Origin: Rhodospirillales bacterium | GTDB taxonomy: Bacteria; Pseudomonadota; Alphaproteobacteria; Rhodospirillales; UBA2165 | Direction of reading: 5' to 3' | Assembly: GCA_022823235.1 (NCBI GenBank) | Contig: JAJDXO010000047.1 | Span: 1-39,304, forward strand | DNA: 39,304 nucleotides | In this document: piece after piece, positions 27,416 through 34,803 of the stretch | How positions within the stretch are numbered: the stretch's first letter is position 1 | Layout: each line of letters starts with the position of its first letter | Made by a program: the position numbers and the translations under genes | Notes under the pieces: generated by a model | The model's database searches: none | What the model was told of the DNA's origin: nothing | Seen by the model: the letters and a program-made list of their open reading frames with translations, nothing else

Positions 27416-28093
27416 GAGCCAGCCGGCTGCCGCCCGCTTGGCGGCCTGCTTCTGGTCGTCGGTGAGATCCTTGGTGAGCGCATTCAACACCACGTCCGGC
27501 ACGGGCGCCTTGTTGCCGGCCGCGATCTCCAGCCAGGTGAGCGCCTTCACGGGATCCTTGGCGACCCCGTCGCCGCGTGCCAGCAGCAGCCCGAAATTGC
27601 GCTGGGCGTCGGCGATGCCGGCCTCGGCCGCTTTCTCGTACCAGCTGGCCGCCTTGGCGATGTCCCGCGGCACCCCGTGCCCCCGCTGCAGCATCAGCGC
27701 GTAATTGTATTGCGCCCGGGCATGGCCCGCCTCCGCCGCTTCGCCGTACCAGGTGGCGGCTTTGAACAGGTCGCGCTCGACTTCCCGGCCGGCATAGTAG
27801 AGCCGGGCCAGGCGAAGCTGAGAGGGCACATGCCCTTGGGCCGCGGCAACGCCGTACCAGCGGATGGCCTCGGCCATATCCTTATCCCCTTTGAGGCCGC
27901 GCTCGTGGATCTCGGCGAGCAGAAACTGGGCGTCCACGTCACCGTCTTGGGCGGCCCGTTCGTACCAGCGCTGGGAATCGCCGAAGGTGGCGGGAGGCGG
28001 GACCTGAGCCAGTTGCTGGGCGAACGCGGGCCCGCCCGCGGTCAGAAGGACTGACACCAGCAGCGTAATGGCGCCCCAAATTCGTGGTTTCAT
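27395..28093 (-). CDS. Exported Sel1-repeat protein
   Basis: A 232-residue protein with a clear signal peptide (cleavage near GGPAFAQQ, about residue 26). About five Sel1-like repeats follow (residues 40-190), each with the pattern A-x-x-WY-x-x-AA-x-x-G-x-x-x-AQ, for example YERAAQDGDVDAQFLLAEIH and YEKAAEAGIADAQRNFG. These form an alpha-solenoid that binds other proteins, in this case in the periplasm. The C-terminal 45 residues (LTKDLTDDQKQAAKRAAAGW) lie outside the repeats. The partner is unknown. The gene converges on the ABC exporter gene. Confidence 0.9.
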   Translation of the reverse strand: MKPRIWGAITLLVSVLLTAGGPAFAQQLAQVPPPATFGDSQRWYERAAQDGDVDAQFLLAEIHERGLKGDKDMAEAIRWYGVAAAQGHVPSQLRLARLYYAGREVERDLFKAATWYGEAAEAGHARAQYNYALMLQRGHGVPRDIAKAASWYEKAAEAGIADAQRNFGLLLARGDGVAKDPVKALTWLEIAAGNKAPVPDVVLNALTKDLTDDQKQAAKRAAAGWLRKNPAK

Positions 28094-28382
28094 CGACTGC
28101 CCCGAAGATGAGCAGCCGCGCGCGACCGCCCTTGATGGACCTTTGCGGTCCGGATTGGGGCGAGTTTAACGGGCGCGCTTCGCCGATGCCAACAGGGATT
28201 AGTATTCCCGGGTTTCCGCCGCCCGCCTTTTCGGCTCCGCCGATTTGACGCGGCGCCCGGGCCCCGGCGCCGGGTTCTTGACCCGGAAGTCCGCCGGCGG
28301 AGGGGCCCCGGGACCGGCCGCGTGGGGCTTTTCGGGGCCAAATCCATAATTCAATTAAATCAATGAGTTAGTCGGGCAGCGG

Positions 28383-29387
28383 TTAGCCGCCGATCTCCAG
28401 AACGGTGCGTCCGCGGACCCGCCCGGCAAGAATTTCACCCGCCAATTCCGGGGCTTTTTCGAGCGGCGCGACGGTGGTGAGCGCGTCCAGCTTGTCCAGG
28501 GGCAACTGGGAGGCGAGCCGCTCCCAGGCCTCGATCCGCCGGTCGATGGGACAGAGAACCGAATCGATGCCCAGCAGGCTTACGCCGCGGAGCAGGAACG
28601 GGATGATGTTGCCGTCGAAATTGGCGCCGCCGGCGAGGCCGACCGCGGCGACGCCGGCGTGGGTCCGCATCCCCCGCATGACATTGGACAGCACCGGCCC
28701 GCAGACATTGTCGATGGCGCCCGCCCAGCGCTCCGACGACAGCGGCCCTTTCACTTCCTCTTCGAGCTCGGCGCGGGGCACGATGGCGGCGGCGCCCAAA
28801 TCGGTCAGATAGGCATGTTCGGCCTCGCGGCCCGTCGACGCGGCGACCCGGTAACCGAGATTCGCCAGAATCGAGACGGCGACCGATCCGACCCCGCCGG
28901 CGGCGCCGGTCACCACCACCTCGCCTTCCGCATCCGGTGCAAGCCCGTGATCCTCGAGCGCCATCACCGACAGCATGGCGGTAAGGCCGGCCGTGCCGAT
29001 AGCCATGGCCCGCCTGGTGTCGAGCCCGTTCGGGACCTTCACGCACCAGCCCGATCTGGCGGTGGCCCGTGCGCCGTATCCGCCCCAGCGATTTTCGCCG
29101 ACCCGCCAGCCGGTCAGTATCACCCGATCTCCCGGCTCGATTGCCGGATCGCCGGAGGCTTCGACGGTGCCCGCATAATCGATGCCGCCGATGTGGGGAT
29201 AGTTGCGGACCAGCCCGCCCAGCCCCCGCAGGATCAGCCCGTCCTTGTAGTTCAGGTTGGAGTACTCGACCGCCACCGTCACCTCGCCATCGGGCAGGTC
29301 GCCCACGGCGACGTCTTCCATCTCCGGTGTGACGGTTTTGCCATCTTCGCCCTGACGCAGCATCAGCGCCCTGAAGGTATCGGCCAT
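28383..29387 (-). CDS. acuI: Acrylyl-CoA reductase (NADPH)/YhdH-type quinone oxidoreductase
   Basis: A 334-residue zinc-free medium-chain dehydrogenase/reductase. AcuI enzymes reduce toxic acryloyl-CoA to propionyl-CoA with NADPH, in DMSP, 3-hydroxypropionate or propionate metabolism. Typical features are the N-terminal ALML...V, SNLNYKDGL (residues 43-51), PHIGGIDYAGTV (64-75), GTAGLTAMLSVMALE (131-145) and the nucleotide loop GAAGGVGSVA (161-170). The ATG at 29387 follows gggaga that overlaps the pyrC stop (10-nt gap), so it is co-transcribed with pyrC. The acrylyl-CoA specificity is inferred from family resemblance. Confidence 0.88.
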   Translation of the reverse strand: MADTFRALMLRQGEDGKTVTPEMEDVAVGDLPDGEVTVAVEYSNLNYKDGLILRGLGGLVRNYPHIGGIDYAGTVEASGDPAIEPGDRVILTGWRVGENRWGGYGARATARSGWCVKVPNGLDTRRAMAIGTAGLTAMLSVMALEDHGLAPDAEGEVVVTGAAGGVGSVAVSILANLGYRVAASTGREAEHAYLTDLGAAAIVPRAELEEEVKGPLSSERWAGAIDNVCGPVLSNVMRGMRTHAGVAAVGLAGGANFDGNIIPFLLRGVSLLGIDSVLCPIDRRIEAWERLASQLPLDKLDALTTVAPLEKAPELAGEILAGRVRGRTVLEIGG

Positions 29388-29397
29388 TTCGGTCTCC

Positions 29398-30465
29398 CTA
29401 GTCCCTGATTTCCCAGTTCAGTGTGCGCCCGGCGCCGAAAGGCTGGACCGCCGCCTCCCCGCCGATATCGATATTGCCGGGCGTCACGGTCTCACCCCGG
29501 GCAAGGGTAATATGTTCGTGATTGGGCTCAAGCCCGTAGAACGCCGGCCCCGCCTGACCAGCGAAAATATCCAGATGCTCCAGCGCGCCTTCTTCGTCGA
29601 ACACCCGGGCGTAAAGCTGCATTGCCGTCGGCGCCGAAAAGATGCCGGCGCAACCGCAATCGGTTTCCTTGTCGCCGATAGGATGCGGGGCCGAGTCCGT
29701 GCCGAGGAAAAACTTGGGCGAGCCCGATGTGGCCGCGCGGCGCAACTCAAGCCGGTGCTCTTCACGCTTGGCGACCGGCAAACAGTAGCGGTGGGGCCGG
29801 ATACCGCCCTCGAACAGGGCGTTCCTGTTGATGATCAGATGATGCGCCGTGATCGTCGCCGCCACGGGTCCCGGATGATCTTCCACGAACTGCGCGCCCT
29901 CCCGGGTCGTAATGTGTTCCAGCACCACTTTCAGGGACGGAAAATCCCGGACGATGCGATTGAGATAGCGCTCGATGAACACCGCCTCCCGGTCGAAGAT
30001 GTCCACATCCGGATCGGTGACCTCGCCGTGGATCAGCAGTGGCATCCCGATCTCCTGCATCTTCTCGTAGACGGCGGTGAGTTTGAGCGGGTCGGTTACT
30101 CCATGGGCGGAGCCCGTCGTCGCATGGGCCGGATAGAGCTTGGCCGCCACCCACACCCCGTCGGCGAACCCCTCCTCCAACATGGCCGGACCGGTCTCGT
30201 CGGTGAGGTAACAGGTCATCAGCGGCAGGAACCGGGAGGCGGCGCCTTCGTCGGGCAGCGCATCCAGGATGTGGCGGCGGTACGCACCGGCCTTGGCAGG
30301 CGTGGTCACCGGGTCCGGCAGATTGGGCATGATGATGGCGCGGGCGAACACCCGCGCCGTATAGGGCAGCACGGTTTGCAGCATGGCCCCGTCCCGGACG
30401 TGCAAATGCCAGTCGTCGGGCCGGTGAATGGTGATGGTATCGGGGTTGTCGGACGGCGGGCTCAT
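29398..30465 (-). CDS. pyrC: Dihydroorotase, class II
   Basis: Interconverts carbamoyl-aspartate and dihydroorotate in pyrimidine synthesis. At 355 residues it matches the E. coli-type PyrC. Zinc ligands are visible: DDWHLHVRDG (His20, His22), the carboxylated bridge Lys109 (AAKLYPAHATT), LLIHGEVTD, VVLEHITTREG and the final FLGTDSAPH aspartate. It sits between selD (80 nt upstream) and acuI (10 nt downstream), all on the minus strand. A promoter may lie immediately before its ATG. Confidence 0.97.
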   Translation of the reverse strand: MSPPSDNPDTITIHRPDDWHLHVRDGAMLQTVLPYTARVFARAIIMPNLPDPVTTPAKAGAYRRHILDALPDEGAASRFLPLMTCYLTDETGPAMLEEGFADGVWVAAKLYPAHATTGSAHGVTDPLKLTAVYEKMQEIGMPLLIHGEVTDPDVDIFDREAVFIERYLNRIVRDFPSLKVVLEHITTREGAQFVEDHPGPVAATITAHHLIINRNALFEGGIRPHRYCLPVAKREEHRLELRRAATSGSPKFFLGTDSAPHPIGDKETDCGCAGIFSAPTAMQLYARVFDEEGALEHLDIFAGQAGPAFYGLEPNHEHITLARGETVTPGNIDIGGEAAVQPFGAGRTLNWEIRD

Positions 30466-30473
30466 CGGCCCCG

Positions 30474-30502
30474 CTTATAGCACAGCGTCCCCGTGCTGAC
30501 AC
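30474..30502 (-). promoter_or_regulatory. Candidate pyrC promoter giving a leaderless or near-leaderless mRNA
   Basis: The minus strand reads GTGTCA (30497-30502), a 17-bp spacer, then TATAAG (30474-30479), a good sigma-70-like pair. The pyrC ATG starts only 8 bp after the -10, so transcription would begin at or very near the start codon. No Shine-Dalgarno sequence fits in that gap. Confidence 0.4.
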
Positions 30503-30545
30503 CCTTTAGGCCCGCTGGCGGAAAGAAGCGCGGGGGAAAGCCGCC

Positions 30546-31592
30546 CTACCCCACCGTCACGTGCGGCTTGCCCTCGCTCATGCCGCCGATAACCGTGGCG
30601 TGGTCGTAGCCCTGCTCGTGGAACAGCCTGACCACGGCGTCCGCCCGGGCGGGCGGGCACGAGATCAGCAGGCCGCCGGAGGTCTGCGGGTCCATCAGCA
30701 TGTTGCGCTGCCATTCGTCCAGGTCCCGGTGGCCCGACACATGATCGCCGAAGCTCGCCCAGTTACGGTTGGCCGCACCGGTGTTGTAGCCCTTCCGGGC
30801 GTACCCGAGCGCCGCCGGCAGGATCGGGAGCCTGTCCCACTCGACTTTTGCCGCGAGCCCGGCGCCTTCACAGAGCTCGTACAGATGGCCGAGCAATCCG
30901 AAGCCGGTGACGTCGGTGACCGCGTTGACCCCCTCCATCCCGGCCAGATCGGCGCCGATGGAGTTGAGCTTGGTGGTGCTCTCCACCATTTCCCTGTAGC
31001 CCTCGAGATCGAGCTCGTCCTTGTTCATGGCCGCGCCCAGAATGCCGACGCCGAGGCCCTTTCCGAGCACCAGCACGTCGCCGGCCAAGGCGTCCGAGTT
31101 GCGCTTGATCTTGTCCGGGTGCACGAGGCCGATGACCGCGAGGCCGTAGATCGGTTCCGGCGCATCGATGGTGTGGCCGCCGCCGACGGGTACGCCGGCA
31201 TCCAGGCAGGCCTGGGTGCCGCCCTGGAGAACGCTCTGAATCTGCTCGGTGGTCATTTCGTTGACCGGGAAACCGGCAATGGCCAGGGCCATGATCGGCT
31301 TGCCGCCCACGGCGTAGACGTCGCTAAGCGCATTGGTGGCCGCGATCCGGCCATAATCGTACGGGTCGTCGACGATGGGCATGAAGAAGTCGGTGGTCGC
31401 GACCACGCCCTGCTCATCGTTGATCCTGTAGACAGCCGCGTCGTCACCGGTCTCGAACCCGACCAGCAGGGCGGGATCGGCGGCCGATTTCGGCAGGTTG
31501 TCCAGCATATGCTTTAGCACCGACGGTGCTACCTTGCAGCCTCACCCACCACCGTGGGACAACTCGGTCAGCCGCTTGACCCGGGCGTCCAT
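30546..31592 (-). CDS. selD: Selenide, water dikinase (selenophosphate synthetase) with selenocysteine at codon 17
   Basis: Makes selenophosphate from selenide and ATP, the selenium donor for selenocysteine, selenouridine and, in this context, selenoneine. Read from the ATG at 31592, with TGA at 31542-31544 as selenocysteine, the protein is 348 residues. It starts MDARVKRLTELSHGGG, then Sec17, then GCK. Sec17 and Lys20 fall exactly at the catalytic Cys17/Lys20 positions of E. coli SelD. Later motifs are GDDAAVY, DVYAVGGKP, GGHTIDAPEPIYGLAV, TDVTGFGLLGHLYE and the terminal DPQTSGGLL. The start has a strong gaaggag, 8 nt upstream. Starting at the GTG at 31520 would remove the active site. It follows senA, 107 nt away, and fits the role called SenC in selenoneine clusters. 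Confidence 0.95.
31515..31531 (-). promoter_or_regulatory. Bacterial SECIS hairpin of selD
   Basis: Ten nucleotides after the in-frame TGA the mRNA can form a perfect 7-bp stem, UAGCACC with GGUGCUA, closed by the loop GUC (or a 5-base loop CGUCG). The apical loop is 18-20 nt from the UGA. Stem position and a G/U-containing loop are what bacterial SelB-binding SECIS elements require. The stem lies inside the coding sequence, as is normal in bacteria. Confidence 0.8.
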
Positions 31593-31600
31593 GGCCGGAC

Positions 31601-31607
31601 TCCTTCG
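31601..31607 (-). promoter_or_regulatory. Ribosome binding site fixing the selD start
   Basis: The sequence gaaggag lies 8 nt before the ATG at 31592. It supports translation starting upstream of the in-frame TGA rather than at the later GTG at 31520. Confidence 0.75.
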
Positions 31608-31699
31608 CATTCGTTTCGCATGTCGGGGCTAACTTAGGCAGGAGCGCCGCCGGACCCAAGCCAAAATTTGGTGAACGGCGGACAGAATGGTGCGCACCC

Positions 31700-33037
31700 C
31701 TACCCCCACAGGGCGACCGGGTCGAAGCCGTATTCCCGGGCGCAGGTCCGGAAACCCGCCAGCACGTCCCGGCGCGGATTCTCGAAGAAGTTGCGGTGGC
31801 GGTTGTTGACCATCCGCGAGCGCGTCGCCCACGCCCCGCCCTTGAGCACCTTCCGCGTATGAAACACGGGCTCGGAATATTCCTTGTAGGCGTCGGGCGC
31901 GAAGCCCGGAAACGGATCGAACTGGGTGGTGGTCCATTCCCAGATGTTGCCCATCATCTGCCTGCACCCCCAGGCGCTGTCCCCGGCGGGAAGCGCCGCC
32001 ACGTCGACCGTACCGGTGACCCGCCCGTCCATGTTGCAGTGTTCGGGCCTGGGCTCCTCATCGCCCCAGGGATAAAGCCGCTTGGCGCCCGCCAGGTTGC
32101 CGTTGGCGTCGGGCTCGCCGGAGGCGGCGACCTCCCATTCGAGCTCGGTGGGGAGCCGCCGGCCGGCCCATTTGCAGTAGGCCATGGCCTCGTACCAGTT
32201 GACGTGGCTGACCGGCTGGTGGGGCGGCAGGGGGGTCATCTCATCGAACTGGCGGATCATCCATTGGCCGCCGTCCTTGAGCCAATAGGCCGGGTGCCGG
32301 GCTTCCTCCTTCACCCGCCAGTCCCAGCCCGCGTCGGGCCACAGCTCGCGCCGGTCATAGCCGCCGTCATCGACGAAGGCGGCGAATTCCTCGTTGGTCA
32401 CCGGCGCTTTCGCTATCCTGAACGGCTGTACCAGCACGTCGTGGGCCCACTTCTCGTTGTCGAAGACGAACGCGTCCGTCTTCTCCGCCCCCAGGCGGAA
32501 CGACCCGCCCGGGATTTCCACGTCCCCGGGCAGGGGTCCGGCGTTCTCTTCCGCCGCGTTCTCGGCCTGCACGGCAAACGACGGGCGCGGATAGCTCAGG
32601 GTCTGGCGCTGATAGGAATAGGCCTCGTTGTGCATGTCGTTGTGGAAGGTGGAGAACTGATAGATGAAGCTGTCTTCCTCGCCAGCCTCGTTTCCGGAAA
32701 GCCTGGCGAAGTTGGCGTCCTCCACGTCCTGCATGTATTTGAGCGATTCTTCCCGGGTCAGCAGCGGCAGGTCCCAGCGCACGCCGTGCTCGATCTTGAT
32801 GGAATCATAGATCTCGTCGCCCCGGTCCCAGATCGGCGGGGTGTTGTCCAGGCGCCTTGCGATGAAGCTCTCGTGGAACCAGGCCACGTGGCCGATTTCC
32901 CAGCGCAGCGGATTGACGGAGTCCCAGCGCGGCCCCATGAGCTGTTCGTCGTCCAGGCCCTCGAGAAGCTCTAGCGTGCGGGTCCGGGATTCCGTCATAA
33001 TGGTCTTGAGGTATCCCGTGGTTTTCTGCGCCGTCAT
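31700..33037 (-). CDS. senA: Selenoneine synthase SenA (EgtB-family)
   Basis: A non-haem iron enzyme that joins selenium from a selenosugar to the imidazole of hercynine. The length is 445 residues. The N-terminal DinB-like domain supplies the three-histidine iron site: His50 (IGHVAWFHE), His132 and His136 (FHNDMHNEAY), matching the EgtB His51/His134/His138 pattern. The C-terminal formylglycine-generating-enzyme-like domain (about residues 180-445) has RLPTELEWEVAA, MMGNIWEWTTTQFDPFPGF and KVLKGGAWATRS. By sequence alone it could be called EgtB (ergothioneine), but the adjacent senB and selD make the selenium route much more likely. Ribosome binding site ggagag. It is followed by selD. Confidence 0.85.
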   Translation of the reverse strand: MTAQKTTGYLKTIMTESRTRTLELLEGLDDEQLMGPRWDSVNPLRWEIGHVAWFHESFIARRLDNTPPIWDRGDEIYDSIKIEHGVRWDLPLLTREESLKYMQDVEDANFARLSGNEAGEEDSFIYQFSTFHNDMHNEAYSYQRQTLSYPRPSFAVQAENAAEENAGPLPGDVEIPGGSFRLGAEKTDAFVFDNEKWAHDVLVQPFRIAKAPVTNEEFAAFVDDGGYDRRELWPDAGWDWRVKEEARHPAYWLKDGGQWMIRQFDEMTPLPPHQPVSHVNWYEAMAYCKWAGRRLPTELEWEVAASGEPDANGNLAGAKRLYPWGDEEPRPEHCNMDGRVTGTVDVAALPAGDSAWGCRQMMGNIWEWTTTQFDPFPGFAPDAYKEYSEPVFHTRKVLKGGAWATRSRMVNNRHRNFFENPRRDVLAGFRTCAREYGFDPVALWG

Positions 33038-33061
33038 ATTCAACTCTCCGGAAAAATCCCC

Positions 33062-34012
33062 TTGAAGATTAGCCTTGTGACGCCCGCTGGCAAGCGCTCC
33101 AAGAACGGCAACAAGGCGACCGCCGTCCGCTGGGCCGGTTTCCTGGAAGAGAGCGGCCACAGCGTCGACTACCTGACCGGGTACGACGGGCGGGAAGCGG
33201 ACGCCATGATCTCCCTCCATGCCTGGCGGACCGCCGATGCGGCGCGCGCCTTCAAGGAGAAGTTCCCGGACCGGCCGCTGGTGGTGGCCCTCACCGGCAC
33301 CGATATCAACGAGTTTCAGTACAGCCATCCGGAGCCGACCCTGCATTCCATCGAGATCGCGGACGCGTTGGTCTGCCTACACGATCTGGCGGTGGAGAAG
33401 GTGCCGAAACGCTTCCGCGGCAAGCTCACCGTCATCCATCAGTCGGCCAAACCCCTGCCCCGCCCGCGCAGGCCCGCGACCCGGCATTTCGACGTGTGCG
33501 TCATCGGTCATATGCGGGACGTAAAGGACCCGCTCCGCGCGGCCTATGCGGTCCGGCGCCTGCCCGAGGGCTCCAAAATCCGGGTGCGCCACTACGGGAA
33601 GGCCCACAACGCGGCCTGGGCCAGGCGGGCTGAAAAGGAATCCGCGAACAACGCCAACTTCGTTTGGATGGGTGAAGTGCCCTACTGGCGCGTCCGCCGG
33701 GTGTACGGCGCCGCCAGCGTGATGGTCATCTCATCGATCCATGAGGGCGGCGCCAACGTGGTCTCCGAGGCCTGCGTCGCCGGCCTGCCGGTGATCGGCT
33801 CCGACATCCCCGGCAATCTCGGGCTGCTGGGCGAGGACTATCCCGGCGTCTATCCCGTCCGGGACACCAAGGCGCTGAAGGAGCTGTTGCTGCGCGCCGA
33901 GGGCGATCCCGAATTCCTCGCCGATCTCACCCGGCGCTGCACGGCCAAAGCAGGAATGTTCACGCCCGAGGCCGAAAAGCGGGCCTGGGCGAAGCTGATG
34001 CGGTCGCTATGA
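33062..34012 (+). CDS. senB: Selenosugar synthase SenB (GT-B glycosyltransferase)
   Basis: Forms a selenosugar from selenophosphate and a UDP-sugar; the product is the selenium donor for SenA. The 316-residue protein starts KISLVTPAGKRSKNGNKATA, the typical opening of this small family (formerly TIGR04348-type glycosyltransferases). It has LTGTDINEFQ in the N-lobe and the GT-B nucleotide-sugar site SSIHEGGANVVSEACVAGLP (E-x7-E) in the C-lobe (about residues 222-241). The start is a TTG at 33062: no ATG fits, and the family N-terminus begins exactly there. It is divergent from senA with only 24 bp between start codons, so the promoters must lie within the opposite gene or its leader. Confidence 0.87.
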   Translation: MKISLVTPAGKRSKNGNKATAVRWAGFLEESGHSVDYLTGYDGREADAMISLHAWRTADAARAFKEKFPDRPLVVALTGTDINEFQYSHPEPTLHSIEIADALVCLHDLAVEKVPKRFRGKLTVIHQSAKPLPRPRRPATRHFDVCVIGHMRDVKDPLRAAYAVRRLPEGSKIRVRHYGKAHNAAWARRAEKESANNANFVWMGEVPYWRVRRVYGAASVMVISSIHEGGANVVSEACVAGLPVIGSDIPGNLGLLGEDYPGVYPVRDTKALKELLLRAEGDPEFLADLTRRCTAKAGMFTPEAEKRAWAKLMRSL

Positions 34013-34016
34013 GCGC

Positions 34017-34160
34017 TTGGCGCTCGTGCGGACCCTGGCGTGGCCGGACCTGATCGCCGCGGCGCTGATGGCCTCGCTGTTCATCTGCTCGGCAATCCGG
34101 ATTATCGCCCAAGCGGCCGATGAGCGGCGGGGCGCCTCTGAATTTCTCCCCGAAAGCTAG
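34017..34160 (+). pseudogene. Possible 3' remnant of a cation-diffusion-facilitator gene, or a small membrane protein
   Basis: A 47-codon frame (TTG 34017 or GTG 34026, stop TAG 34158-34160) reads WPDLIAAALMASLFICSAIR then IIAQAADERR. One hydrophobic helix is followed by a basic end. From memory, this pattern resembles the last membrane helix of CzcD-like cation efflux proteins (WPDL-x-VAAIMA...). No upstream part of such a gene is present, because senB occupies that space. It starts within 5 nt of the senB stop and could also be a coupled small protein. The assignment is tentative. Confidence 0.35.
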
Positions 34161-34207
34161 AGAATTTTGACCCGACAAGCCTAACCGGGGAGCGCGCCAA
34201 ACTGCGT

Positions 34208-34234
34208 TTGACTCCCGGCATGCCATGTCATAAT
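34208..34234 (+). promoter_or_regulatory. Candidate promoter for the 34.3-38.0 kb plus-strand genes
   Basis: TTGACT (34208-34213, five of six matches to the -35 consensus) and CATAAT (34229-34234, five of six to the -10) are separated by a short 15-bp spacer. The stretch 34224-34260 is locally AT-rich, ahead of the ATG at 34289. Confidence 0.4.
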
Positions 34235-34288
34235 CGTAATGATATAACGTATTATTATTCGTGGTGCGGGCGTACCGCCTGAAAAAAG

Positions 34289-34786
34289 ATGGGTCTCATG
34301 CCGTTGGATGATGTCACGGGCGGATTTCGCGCCGATGTCTATGTCGGCCATCTGGCCATGGAGCCGGATGAAGCCGCCGTTGCCGCTAGGACGGGCGTTC
34401 TCTTCGAGGAGGTCCGGCCCTTCGACGGTTTTCGCGCATCGTGCCTCCTGGCCCAGCCGTGGCCCGTCGAGTTGACCGCCGACGGCGTCTTCTGGGTCGA
34501 GAGCCTGCCCGACACGTGTTTCAAACTTCGTATCGCGGATGGTCAAGCGGCCTACCGGTCATTGGGACGATGGTTGGCATCGCGCCCAGGCCATGACCGC
34601 GTCGATCCCGGGCCGGGCGCGGCCCTCACCGGCAGGCCCTGGCACGCCGTCTACGGCGATCGCATCCAACGGATCTGGTTCGACGGCCTCGCCGAGGAAT
34701 GGCGGCACTATGAACGGATGTTCATCCGTGGCTTGGTGACGCCCGGAACCGGTTTCAAGAACCAGCCAACTGCGAAAACACTTTGA
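34289..34786 (+). CDS. Hypothetical protein, 165 residues
   Basis: A soluble protein without signal peptide or membrane segment. No family is recognised. It has normal codon use, a plausible start (ATG at 34289 or 34298, with an A-rich/gatgg leader) and ends 17 nt before the M24 hydrolase gene. Features visible are an acidic N-terminal half (LAMEPDEAAVAARTGVLFEE) with two cysteines (about Cys52 and Cys77), and a C-terminal Trp/Tyr/Arg-rich helix (IWFDGLAEEWRHYERMF). It probably belongs to the same operon as the M24, KdsB-like and decarboxylase genes. Confidence 0.65.
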   Translation: MGLMPLDDVTGGFRADVYVGHLAMEPDEAAVAARTGVLFEEVRPFDGFRASCLLAQPWPVELTADGVFWVESLPDTCFKLRIADGQAAYRSLGRWLASRPGHDRVDPGPGAALTGRPWHAVYGDRIQRIWFDGLAEEWRHYERMFIRGLVTPGTGFKNQPTAKTL

Positions 34787-34803
34787 TGAGGAGCATTATT
34801 TAA

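Noticed and set aside
28094-28382. 85-codon minus-strand frame between acuI and the Sel1-repeat gene
   Set aside because: Arg/Pro/Gly-rich with no start signal or domain; overlaps likely promoter DNA of the Sel1-repeat gene. I see nothing else in this gap.
31444-31659. Alternative frame over the selD start
   Set aside because: It is a shifted reading of the selD N-terminus; the correct frame with the TGA read as Sec preserves the whole SelD active site.
31700-33037. Calling the EgtB-family gene egtB (ergothioneine)
   Set aside because: No egtA, egtC, egtD or egtE is adjacent, while senB and selD are; the SenA role explains all three neighbours.
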